A stretch of DNA of 64,000 nucleotides from CAYMUL01 sp964393605 (GTDB lineage: Bacteria; Bacteroidota; Ignavibacteria; Ignavibacteriales; Ignavibacteriaceae), in the NCBI GenBank assembly GCA_964393605.1, contig CAYMUL010000017.1:3158-67157 (forward strand), read 5' to 3'. The translations under genes were made by a program, and so were the position numbers. Of the stretch, positions 8,331 to 16,010 are shown one piece after another (the first letter of the stretch is position 1; every line of letters starts with the position of its first letter). The notes under the pieces are model-generated. The model was not told the DNA's origin and did no database searches. It saw nothing but the letters and a program-made list of their open reading frames with translations.

Positions 8331-9692
8331 TTATGCAAGATTTTCACTCTCATGCAATCTGGCAAAAATAGATTCGAGATCGTCTCCATATTTATTCTTG
8401 AAAGTAGTTTTTAATGCTTGAATCGGGAACGGGTTTAACTTTTCAACAAGCATTTCGACAGCACAAATAGCGGCTTTCGACGGCGTGCAGATTTTTCTGA
8501 AATTCTTTTTTATCACTTTATTGCTCTCAAAAGGAAGTTCAATCGATTCGTCTATTACAAAAAATGTTTTATCGGAAACTCTCTCAAATATTTTTTGTCT
8601 TCTGCATTCCTTTAATCCATCTTCCGAAACAATAATTACTGCGTCGGGGCTATCGGCGGCAGTGAAATAAATTTCGTGCGGACTTATAATAACTTCCGAA
8701 AGAGAAAATCCTGTTCCTTGTGTAACGGGATTATCATTTTTTTGTGTAACAAACAATCCGCATTTAACCGCGCTTTGACATAACATTCCCGCGCTCGATT
8801 GAACTTTCTCTCCTGCGCTTCCTGCAACAATAATCTGCAATTTATCTTTTAAATAATAATCATATTCTTGTTCGATGAACTTCGAAAATAAATTGAATTC
8901 TCTTTCTTGCGAATGGAATTTTTCAAGATAAGCTTTACCGAATTCCTTTCGCGATGAATCATTTTTCAAATTGCCTAATTCATGTTCGTTCTTTTTTGCA
9001 ACATCGGCGAGTGCATTTCCCTTCAAATCATTTTTCACTGTTGCATGTTCTGTGCAAAGTTCAAGAACTTCCACTAACGAAAAACCATCAAAGGAAATTG
9101 CATCTGCAAAAACTTGCGGCAAATCTTTATCCGTAGAAATTTTTCGTGCGGTGAATCCTGCTTTGCAAGAATCAACAACTTTACAAATATCGATTGGAGG
9201 AATCATGTTTCCTTCCGGCGTAGTTTGCGTAATGAAATCGATCGGAGAAAAGGAAGATTGCTGCCCGCCGGTCATTCCAAACAAAAAATTATTTGCAACG
9301 ATGCAAGTAACATCAGTGTTCAGCAGAGCCGCATTAACAATGTGCAAAAGCCCGATCATCGAACCGCCGTCACCGATTAATACAATGGTCTTTAATTTTT
9401 TAGATGCGAGAACTGAATCGGCAAGGGCGATACCCGTTGCAAAAGCAGTTGATCTTCCGTGAGTTGTGTGAACCGTATGAACTTTGTCGAACAGCGCATC
9501 TGTCAAACCGATGCATCCGATATCGGTAACGAAACAAACATCTTTCGGATTTAAATTTAATTTATGAAGAGCGTCATCAAGTTTGCGAAGAATGTGAGTA
9601 TGACCGCAACCTTTACAGAAAGGCATCATCACGCCGTCGGTCATGTATGTGCAAGAAATTAAATCGGCATTTCTATTTTTCATTTCAGTCAT
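8331..9692 (-). CDS. 2-oxoacid:ferredoxin oxidoreductase, beta subunit fused to gamma domain
   Basis: Catalyses oxidative decarboxylation of a 2-oxoacid to acyl-CoA with ferredoxin reduction (or the reverse). Residues ~1-220 are the TPP-binding beta subunit: cluster cysteines C26 and C29 (CKGC), C60 and C213, and the TPP motif GDGGSM(108-113)...NN(134-135). Residues ~285-400 (IIVAGSAGEKVQSSAGML...) match the gamma (POR) domain, which in other enzymes is a separate subunit or fused to alpha. Start ATG at 9692 has GGAGAAGG-TTTT-ATG and overlaps the alpha-subunit stop by 4 bases. Substrate (2-oxoglutarate, pyruvate or branched-chain oxoacid) cannot be decided here. Confidence 0.88.
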   Translation of the reverse strand: MTEMKNRNADLISCTYMTDGVMMPFCKGCGHTHILRKLDDALHKLNLNPKDVCFVTDIGCIGLTDALFDKVHTVHTTHGRSTAFATGIALADSVLASKKLKTIVLIGDGGSMIGLLHIVNAALLNTDVTCIVANNFLFGMTGGQQSSFSPIDFITQTTPEGNMIPPIDICKVVDSCKAGFTARKISTDKDLPQVFADAISFDGFSLVEVLELCTEHATVKNDLKGNALADVAKKNEHELGNLKNDSSRKEFGKAYLEKFHSQEREFNLFSKFIEQEYDYYLKDKLQIIVAGSAGEKVQSSAGMLCQSAVKCGLFVTQKNDNPVTQGTGFSLSEVIISPHEIYFTAADSPDAVIIVSEDGLKECRRQKIFERVSDKTFFVIDESIELPFESNKVIKKNFRKICTPSKAAICAVEMLVEKLNPFPIQALKTTFKNKYGDDLESIFARLHESENLA

Positions 9693-10819
9693 AAAACCTT
9701 CTCCATAATTTCTGTGGGGGTTATCATCTCTCCGATTTTGTTTATGCCTACAACTTCTTTATCACTCATTAAATTGTAAATGAGAGAACGATACTGCCCG
9801 TTCATATTTTCTTCGGCGATGATTACGCGCTTAACATTTTTTACTGCTTCGCGAATTTCATTTTCGGGAATCGGGAAGAGAGAATAGATAGTCATCGCAG
9901 AAACTTTTTTATTTCTATTTCTTAAAGTTCGAATTGCTTCATTCATTGTACGCGCGGTGATTCCAAAACTAATTATCAAAGTTTCAGCTTCGGGTTGAAA
10001 ATCTTTTTTCACTTCGACCAATTCACTTTTGTGAGCAAGAATTTTTTCTTCGAGATGATAAAGAACTTTAATTGTTTCCGCGTCATTCTTTTTTAATTCC
10101 CCCTTCATGTTGTGCGCGGAACCTGTTGCGGTGACTTTAATCTCTTCACCAACGGGAACGAATTTAGAAATCACTTCGGGAGAAGCGAAACCATACATTT
10201 TCCAATTCGAAAAGTCGGGATCATTTTTAGAAACAAGATTTCTCGTAAATGAAGAAAGTGCCTGAAGCCCTTGATAGTCAACGCTTTCGGTAGTCATACC
10301 GATTTCTTTATCACTCAAAAGTACAACCGGCGTGCGTAGTTTTTCAGCCCAGGAAAAAGCTTTAACAGTCATCTCGAAACATTCGCGCGCAGTAGTCGGA
10401 TATAAAACAGGAATTGTATAACCGCCGCTGGTGCAAAATTCAGTTAACCAAATATCGCCTTGTGCATTTTGAGTTGCACCGCCCGTGCAAGGTCCGAGTC
10501 GTTGAACAACGGCAACAACAAGTGGTGTTTCTGTAATCAATGCATATTGCAAAGTTTCAATCATCAATGCCCAGCCGGGACCTGAAGTTGCAGTCATAGA
10601 TTTCACGCCACGCATTGAAGCACCGACTACATAAGCGAGCGCAGAAATTTCATCGGGAGAACTTACGGCTAATCCTTTCGCCGAAGGAAGTAGGTCAATC
10701 ATTCCTTTGTAAATTCCGGATGCGGGTGTAATCGGATAACCGGCAAAAAATTTGCAACCCGCATGAATTGCCCCTTCGGCAATCATTTGATTACCGCTTC
10801 TTAATTTTATTTGTTTCAT
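9689..10819 (-). CDS. 2-oxoacid:ferredoxin oxidoreductase, alpha subunit
   Basis: 376 residues from the ATG at 10819, which follows CGGAAAGAA; an in-frame TTG at 10858 adds a poor Phe-rich N-terminus. The sequence begins GNQMIAEGAIHAGCKFFAGYPITPASGI, the hallmark of KorA/VorB-type alpha subunits. TATSGPGWALM and QRLGPCTGGATQNAQGD are the conserved pyrimidine-domain motifs. It lacks an N-terminal gamma domain, which is found instead at the end of the beta subunit encoded next, so the pair makes a complete two-subunit enzyme. First gene of a two-gene operon with ATGA overlap. Confidence 0.88.
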   Translation of the reverse strand: MKQIKLRSGNQMIAEGAIHAGCKFFAGYPITPASGIYKGMIDLLPSAKGLAVSSPDEISALAYVVGASMRGVKSMTATSGPGWALMIETLQYALITETPLVVAVVQRLGPCTGGATQNAQGDIWLTEFCTSGGYTIPVLYPTTARECFEMTVKAFSWAEKLRTPVVLLSDKEIGMTTESVDYQGLQALSSFTRNLVSKNDPDFSNWKMYGFASPEVISKFVPVGEEIKVTATGSAHNMKGELKKNDAETIKVLYHLEEKILAHKSELVEVKKDFQPEAETLIISFGITARTMNEAIRTLRNRNKKVSAMTIYSLFPIPENEIREAVKNVKRVIIAEENMNGQYRSLIYNLMSDKEVVGINKIGEMITPTEIMEKVL

Positions 10820-11033
10820 TTCTTTCCGAAAGAAAAATGTAAAAAATTGTTCGAACAAAATTAATCATTTTGTTTTGGAGAAGCAGACGAATTCTGCTCG
10901 TTATGATATTTTTATTAACATAAATTATTAAGATTTTTTAATGAAGTATTTCGTCAATGAGGAAATAAACAAATGCTCTTTTTGCAATTACATTTATTTT
11001 TTAATTCATCGTTTATGTTATTAATTTTACCGC

Positions 11034-11492
11034 ATGGGTCTATTTACAAAATTTATCGAATTGATGATTGCCTTAGAAAAAAACGGAGCAGATTATATGC
11101 TCGTCGGCGAAATGGCGATTAATCTTCACGGCTATAATCGAAACACCGGCGACATCGATATTTTTATTCGGCCAACTTTTGAGAATTTGCATAAAGTTAA
11201 GACAGCTCTGTATGAAGTTATTAAAGACGATTCCATTGATGAAATTACATTTGATGATTTGAATCGTTATGTCGTGATAAGAACTGGTTCTCCAAATAAT
11301 TTCTATATCGACATTATCGGTAGAATCGGCGATGCGTACAAATATGAGGAACTATCATACGTTTTTTTTGAACTTGATGGTATTAAGATCAAAGTTGCCG
11401 ATGCCGATTCACTAATAAAACTTAAGTCGAAAACTTATCGAGAAATTGATAAAGCAGATATTATATTTTTACAATTTAAATCAAACAAATAA
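11034..11492 (+). CDS. Nucleotidyltransferase-fold protein (DUF6036/MNT-like)
   Basis: 152 residues. The segment YMLVGEMAINLHGYNRNTGD and the following IDIFI match the core of minimal nucleotidyltransferases (VGG-A...GYxRxTxDIDI), with the two catalytic Asp present and the second Gly of the usual GG changed to Glu. The C-terminal VADADSLIKLKSKTYREIDKAD helix is typical of DUF6036-like and AbiEii-like proteins. These often act with a small partner in toxin-antitoxin-like pairs, modifying tRNA or protein. The next gene starts within this stop codon and is frameshifted. The activity is unproven. Confidence 0.75.
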   Translation: MGLFTKFIELMIALEKNGADYMLVGEMAINLHGYNRNTGDIDIFIRPTFENLHKVKTALYEVIKDDSIDEITFDDLNRYVVIRTGSPNNFYIDIIGRIGDAYKYEELSYVFFELDGIKIKVADADSLIKLKSKTYREIDKADIIFLQFKSNK

Positions 11493-11676
11493 TGCCCGTA
11501 AAAAAATTTAAAACATTCGAAGAAGCAGAAAGAGACTTGTGGGTTTTTAACCCGACAAAGAATACTACGAGCATGTAAAGAGGATGTTTGAGTTTTGGGA
11601 TAAACTTCCACGTAAAAAAGTAATTCCCGGAATTCAAAAACTAAAAACATTCGAGCCGAGAAAATATCTCGACTGA
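11492..11676 (+). pseudogene. Small partner of nucleotidyltransferase, disrupted by frameshift
   Basis: An ATG at 11492 overlaps the nucleotidyltransferase stop (TAATG). It reads MPVKKFKTFEEAERDLWVFNP before the frame runs to a TAA at codon 29. If one base is restored in the CCC at 11551-11553, the frame continues as DKEYYEHVKRMFEFWDKLP, then RKKVIPGIQKLKTFEPRKYLD and stop at 11676, a coherent basic protein of about 60 residues. KTFEEAERDLW and KTFEPRKYLD look like genuine protein sequence. A real mutation, a sequencing error or programmed frameshifting are all possible; no classic slippery heptamer is seen. Confidence 0.7.
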
Positions 11677-11740
11677 TTTCCCGGCTTTGATTTATAAGAA
11701 TTGACGATTAATTCTTAAAAATATCTTATCCCATTCTAAT

Positions 11741-11764
11741 TATATTTGAGAAACAAATCTCAAA
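11741..11764 (+). promoter_or_regulatory. Candidate promoter with overlapping inverted repeat
   Basis: TATATTTG (11741-11748) matches the Bacteroidota -7 element TAnnTTTG, 55 bases before the esterase start. It overlaps a perfect inverted repeat TTTGAGA-AACAAA-TCTCAAA (11745-11764) covering the expected transcription start, where a repressor could bind. Confidence 0.5.
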
Positions 11765-11802
11765 AAAAATCTCACACACTTAAAAAATTTTGAAAGGAAT
11801 TT

Positions 11803-12531
11803 ATGCACAGAGAGATACATAAATGGTACAGCCCGAATCTCAACAAAGAAATGGAAATTGTCGTCTATGGTCATTGGGGGTGGGCATTACTCATGTTTCC
11901 AACCGCGGCGGCAGATTTTTTGGAATATGAAAGATTCCAATTGATTGATCAAATAGCACCGATGATTGATGCAGGAAAATTTAAAGCATTCTCAATCAAC
12001 AGCATAAATTCTGAAAGTTGGCTGAATAACAAAATGCATCCCGCGCATAAGGCAATCCGGCATCAGCAGTACAATCGCTACATACTCGAAGAAGTTGTTC
12101 CGTTCATTCATTCAAAGTGTGGCGGGCTTGTTCCAATTGTTACAACCGGCGCATCGCTCGGCGCACTTCATGCCGCAAATAATTTTTTCAGGAGACCCGA
12201 TATTTTTTCAGGCACAATTGCAATGAGCGGTAGTTATGATCTTAAAGATTATACAAAAGGATTTTTCGACGATAACTGCTACTTTAACTCTCCCGAAGAT
12301 TATTTGCCTCGCTGGAACGATAATTTTATGTTCGAAAAAATGAAACAAGCAAAAATTATTATTGCAACAGGTCAGGGCAACTATGAAAATCCAGATGCTT
12401 CTCGCAGACTTGCATCAATTCTTCATTCTAAAAATGTTCCGCACGAACTTAGTTTGTGGGGACATGAATGGACTCATGATTGGCCTACGTGGCGAGCGAT
12501 GCTTCCGTTTTTCCTCGGTAACAGATTTTGA
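11803..12531 (+). CDS. Cytoplasmic alpha/beta-hydrolase, putative esterase family
   Basis: 242 residues, no signal peptide, preceded by GAAAGGAATTT-ATG. The nucleophile elbow GASLGALHA, the oxyanion segment VYGHWGWALLMFPTAA and a late conserved His region WGHEWTHDWPTWRAMLPFFL fit the PF00756 esterase family (EstD-like). It lacks the CBM and T9SS domains of the esterase at 6819-8285, so the two are not recent duplicates. Substrate unknown. The gene has its own predicted promoter and precedes an ABC exporter operon by 70 bases; no functional link is evident. Confidence 0.8.
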   Translation: MHREIHKWYSPNLNKEMEIVVYGHWGWALLMFPTAAADFLEYERFQLIDQIAPMIDAGKFKAFSINSINSESWLNNKMHPAHKAIRHQQYNRYILEEVVPFIHSKCGGLVPIVTTGASLGALHAANNFFRRPDIFSGTIAMSGSYDLKDYTKGFFDDNCYFNSPEDYLPRWNDNFMFEKMKQAKIIIATGQGNYENPDASRRLASILHSKNVPHELSLWGHEWTHDWPTWRAMLPFFLGNRF

Positions 12532-12601
12532 AACCACACATCAAAAATAAATCTTGCTTTGAATTTTTGTTTAATATTTTGAAAAGAAAAAATGAGTTTT
12601 A

Positions 12602-13522
12602 ATGAATGCACTTGAAGTAAAAAACCTAACCAAAAAATTCGACAAACTTGTTGCGGTCGATAATGCTACATTCTCTGTTCCCGAAGGATCAGTTTTCGGA
12701 TTGATTGGAAGAAACGGCGCGGGAAAGACAACTACAATACGAATGATGATGAACATCTACGAACCCGATTCGGGGGAAGTTCTTCTCCGCGGAAAAAAAG
12801 TTGATGAAGAATTTAAAAGCAAAGTCGGTTATCTCCCCGAGGAACGCGGGCTTTATAAAAAGATGAAAGTCCTCGACACACTTCATTTCTTTGCCGAAGT
12901 TAAAGGTAAAAGCGGAAGAGAGTTGAATAAAAAAATAAACGAGTATCTGAAAAAATTTCAACTCTTCGAAAGACGTAACGATAAAGTTGAAGATCTTTCA
13001 AAAGGCAATCAACAGAAAGTTCAGTTCATAGCAACAGTATTGCACTCGCCTGAATTTATTATTCTCGATGAACCCTTTAGCGGATTGGACCCAATAAACA
13101 CTAATCTTCTTAAAGATATAATTTTAGAAATGAAGGATGAAGGAAAGGTGATTATCATTTCAACTCACCTGATGGAATACGCGGAAAAAATGTGCGATCA
13201 TCTCGCAATGATTGATAAAGGGAAAATTATTTTGAACGGAAGTATGAACGAAATTAAAAATAAGTTTTCGCAGAATAATATCAGTCTTGTTTATTCCGGT
13301 GATATTTCATTTTTGAAAAACATTTCGATGATAGAAAAAATTGAAGATTTCGGCAACAGCACCGGCATCCGCTTAAAACATGGTTACACTTCGCAACAGC
13401 TTCTTTCAATGCTCGTGGAAAAAAATGTTGAGATAAAAAGATTTGATGTTAACGAAATTTCTCTTCACGACATTTTTATTTCTCTCGCCGGGAAAGAATC
13501 AAACGAGGTTACAAATGTTTAA
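12602..13522 (+). CDS. ABC transporter ATP-binding protein (NatA-like)
   Basis: 306 residues. Walker A GRNGAGKTT near residue 38, Q-loop region YLPEERGLY, signature LSKGNQQKVQ, Walker B FIILDEPFSGLDP and switch His in STHLMEYAE are all present. The C-terminal ~80 residues form the DUF4162-type extension common in NatA/YhaQ-type ATPases. It pairs with the ABC-2 permease gene that overlaps its 3' end by 8 bases. This class exports Na+ or drugs, or supports envelope functions; substrate not predictable. Confidence 0.9.
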   Translation: MNALEVKNLTKKFDKLVAVDNATFSVPEGSVFGLIGRNGAGKTTTIRMMMNIYEPDSGEVLLRGKKVDEEFKSKVGYLPEERGLYKKMKVLDTLHFFAEVKGKSGRELNKKINEYLKKFQLFERRNDKVEDLSKGNQQKVQFIATVLHSPEFIILDEPFSGLDPINTNLLKDIILEMKDEGKVIIISTHLMEYAEKMCDHLAMIDKGKIILNGSMNEIKNKFSQNNISLVYSGDISFLKNISMIEKIEDFGNSTGIRLKHGYTSQQLLSMLVEKNVEIKRFDVNEISLHDIFISLAGKESNEVTNV

Positions 13523-14780
13523 TTATAGAATGATGGCAATTTTAAAAAGAGAAATTAGATCTCTTTTTTACAGCAAAACTTTTTTAAGTATGACATTTTT
13601 AATTCCCGCTTTTATGTTTGGAATAATTTATTTTCAAACAGTTGTTCTTAATTATGAAGGAGATGAAAAAACTTCTTTAATGATTTTTTCTGAATCGCAA
13701 GAGTTGTTGCATAAACTTGAATCCGAATTTTCTCAAACTAATTTAGTAAAGAAGGAAGGTGCTTTCATTCAGTACGGACAAAAAAACTTTGAGAAAGTCA
13801 ATTCTTATATTAAAGAAAACAAGCAGGCAATTCTTGACGGCGCATTAACGGGAGTTGTTTTCCTTCCCGATTCGGCTTTAATAAATAAGGAAATAAAATA
13901 TTTTTCGAAAAATCCGAACAACAATACTCTTTTCAGAAAAATTTCTGGCACGATTAACAAAGTTTTAATGAACAGATATTTTGCCGACAAAAATATTTCT
14001 GAAATAGATCTCAGTTTTGCAGGAGAAGATGTTGATTTCAACGGCTTCAGAGTTACAGAATCCGACAAAGTAGAAGAAGAAGGTTATGGAAATATGATAC
14101 TCGCTTATCTCTTTTCATTTCTACTCTACATGAGCTTGCTGATAATCGGTTCTGCGGTGATGCGTTCGGTAGTTGCAGAAAAGAATAATAGAATTGTAGA
14201 AATACTTTTATCATCTGTCAACTCACGTGAACTTATGACGGGAAAAATTCTCGGTAATGCGTTCACCGGTGCAGTGCAGATGTCAATTTGGCTACTTCCT
14301 ATTTTCGTTTTGATCAGCACAAGTTGGTTTGTACTTCCTGCAGAATTAATTTTAAGTATAACTCCACTTCAGTTACTTTATTTTGTTTTCAATTACTTTT
14401 TAGGATTATTAACATACCTTGGTTTGTTCGCGGCGGTCGGCGCAATTTTCGATAACGATCAGGATGCGCAAGGCGGAATGTGGCCCGTTATGTTTTTAGT
14501 AATGATTCCGTTCTTCATAACATTTTCACTTCAGAACAATCCCGAAAATGAATTGGCAAAAATTTCTTCTATGGTACCGTTTGCATCAATAATGGTAATG
14601 CCCGCGCGCATGGCTTTGATTGAAGTTCCTGCATGGCAAATACTCACATCTTTTGTTGTGAACATTTTAACCATCATCGGAATATTTATTGTTTCGGGAA
14701 AGATTTATAAAATTGGAATTCTAATCACCGGCAAAAAACCTTCCTGGGGCGAAGTGTTAAGATGGATTCGAACTTCATAA
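13515..14780 (+). CDS. ABC-2 family permease (NatB-like)
   Basis: 421 residues from the ATG at 13515, preceded by GAGG-TTACAA; an upstream in-frame ATG at 13443 lies deep within the ATPase gene and is unlikely. One N-terminal membrane helix is followed by a ~150-residue extracytoplasmic domain and then five or six C-terminal helices (AYLFSFLLYMSLLIIGSAVM, ILGNAFTGAVQMSIWLLPIF). The segment VVAEKNNRIVEILLSSVNS RELMTGKILG is the conserved ABC2_membrane_3 coupling region. It forms the membrane half of an exporter with the preceding ATPase. Confidence 0.9.
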   Translation: MFNYRMMAILKREIRSLFYSKTFLSMTFLIPAFMFGIIYFQTVVLNYEGDEKTSLMIFSESQELLHKLESEFSQTNLVKKEGAFIQYGQKNFEKVNSYIKENKQAILDGALTGVVFLPDSALINKEIKYFSKNPNNNTLFRKISGTINKVLMNRYFADKNISEIDLSFAGEDVDFNGFRVTESDKVEEEGYGNMILAYLFSFLLYMSLLIIGSAVMRSVVAEKNNRIVEILLSSVNSRELMTGKILGNAFTGAVQMSIWLLPIFVLISTSWFVLPAELILSITPLQLLYFVFNYFLGLLTYLGLFAAVGAIFDNDQDAQGGMWPVMFLVMIPFFITFSLQNNPENELAKISSMVPFASIMVMPARMALIEVPAWQILTSFVVNILTIIGIFIVSGKIYKIGILITGKKPSWGEVLRWIRTS

Positions 14781-14870
14781 AAGTTATTTATACGACTTTG
14801 AGAAAAAATTGTTTTTTGTAAATTCATTTCACAAAAATCAACTTTAATCAACCTCGTAAGGAGAGAACAA

Positions 14871-15719
14871 ATGCGCAAAGCATTCCACAAGAACAGAATA
14901 GCCGGATTAACATTGGCTGTTGTTGCTTCATCATTTTTATTTTATGCATCCTCAACAGGAATCACCGGCAAAACAAAAAAGAACGGGCAGGGTTGTACCT
15001 GTCATGGCTCATCACCAACTACTTCCGTAAATGTTGTAATTGATGGACCTTCACAACTCAACATCGGTGAAACCGGTAATTACACTGTAACAATAACAGG
15101 TGGCACACTGACCCGCGGAGGAACAAACATTGCCGCAAGTGCCGGAACTTTAATTGCCGGAGCCGGCTTGCAATTGTTGAGCGGCGAACTAACACACACT
15201 GCGCCGGCAGTTCCAAACAATAACGCTGTAACTTTTTCATTTCAATATACTGCGCCTTCGGCTGCCGGAAATGTTACTTTGTTCGCGAACGGCAACAGCG
15301 TAAATTTCAACGGTGGCTCAACTGGCGACAATTGGAATTTTGCAACGGATAAAATTGTAACAATTTCTTCTTCAACAGATTTGAATGATAACGCTGCTAT
15401 TTCAGATTTCCGATTGGAACAGAATTATCCAAATCCATTTAATCCGAGTACAGTAATTAGTTTTCAACTTGCAGCGCTCAGTAATGTAGGTTTAAAAATT
15501 TATGATATTTTAGGAAATGAAGTAGCCGTTCTAATTGATAATGAATTGAAAGAAATAGGACGATATAATTATCAATTCTCATTTTTACCAAACGGAACGG
15601 TTGGTAAAAATTATCAATTACAAAGCGGGGTATATTTCTATCAACTCCGCGTTAGTGATCCTTCGACAAGCTCAGGACAAGGTTTTGTTGAGACGAAGAA
15701 GATGATACTTTTGCGTTGA
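14871..15719 (+). CDS. T9SS-sorted protein with CxxCH motif (choice-of-anchor V-like)
   Basis: 282 residues, start after AAGGAGAGAACAA-ATG. The signal peptide ends near FLFYASSTG. Immediately after comes GQGCTCHGSSPTTSV, one CxxCH motif that could bind a c-type haem, followed by an immunoglobulin-like/Reeler-like beta domain (residues ~45-165). This architecture resembles the 'choice-of-anchor V' group. The final 90 residues are a T9SS sorting domain (QNYPNPFNPST). The tail contains an insert with a REP-like sequence encoding DPSTSSGQG just before the KKMILLR end. Probably secreted; whether it really carries haem is unknown. Confidence 0.78.
   Translation: MRKAFHKNRIAGLTLAVVASSFLFYASSTGITGKTKKNGQGCTCHGSSPTTSVNVVIDGPSQLNIGETGNYTVTITGGTLTRGGTNIAASAGTLIAGAGLQLLSGELTHTAPAVPNNNAVTFSFQYTAPSAAGNVTLFANGNSVNFNGGSTGDNWNFATDKIVTISSSTDLNDNAAISDFRLEQNYPNPFNPSTVISFQLAALSNVGLKIYDILGNEVAVLIDNELKEIGRYNYQFSFLPNGTVGKNYQLQSGVYFYQLRVSDPSTSSGQGFVETKKMILLR
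15659..15677 (+). repeat. REP-like short element inside a coding region
   Basis: TCCTTCGACAAGCTCAGGA lies in frame within the T9SS tail of the preceding gene and encodes part of DPSTSSGQG. I recognise this oligonucleotide and its reverse complement as a dispersed repeat seen in many bacterial genomes. Only one copy occurs in this window, so the call rests on recall, not on internal repetition. Confidence 0.5.
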
Positions 15720-16010
15720 AATTTGTATGTACGTGAGAATGAATGTGATTTTTATTATCAGATTCATTCCCATATTTTATAAAATAAGATTAGTAACACG
15801 ATGTTTTACTTCCAACTCTGTAAATATTTTTTCCGTAAATGGAGCGGGTGTATTGACATTTAATACAATTGTTTTAGGTTAATACAGAAAATGACTTTTT
15901 GTTAATGAAATTGATTTGGTAACAATAATGGATAACATTAATCTGATCAATTCATGATTATACTTTTTAATTGAAGTTCGTATGTATTCAAATTTTTTTG
16001 GAGTATTAGT

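Noticed and set aside
8971..9462. 163-codon frame antisense to the ferredoxin oxidoreductase beta gene
   Set aside because: Shadow of a well-supported gene; no ribosome site and no recognisable motif.
15737..15779. GAATGAAT...ATTCATTC hairpin as terminator of the 14871-15719 gene
   Set aside because: The loop is 27 bases and no T-tract follows, so it does not meet the pattern of an intrinsic terminator.
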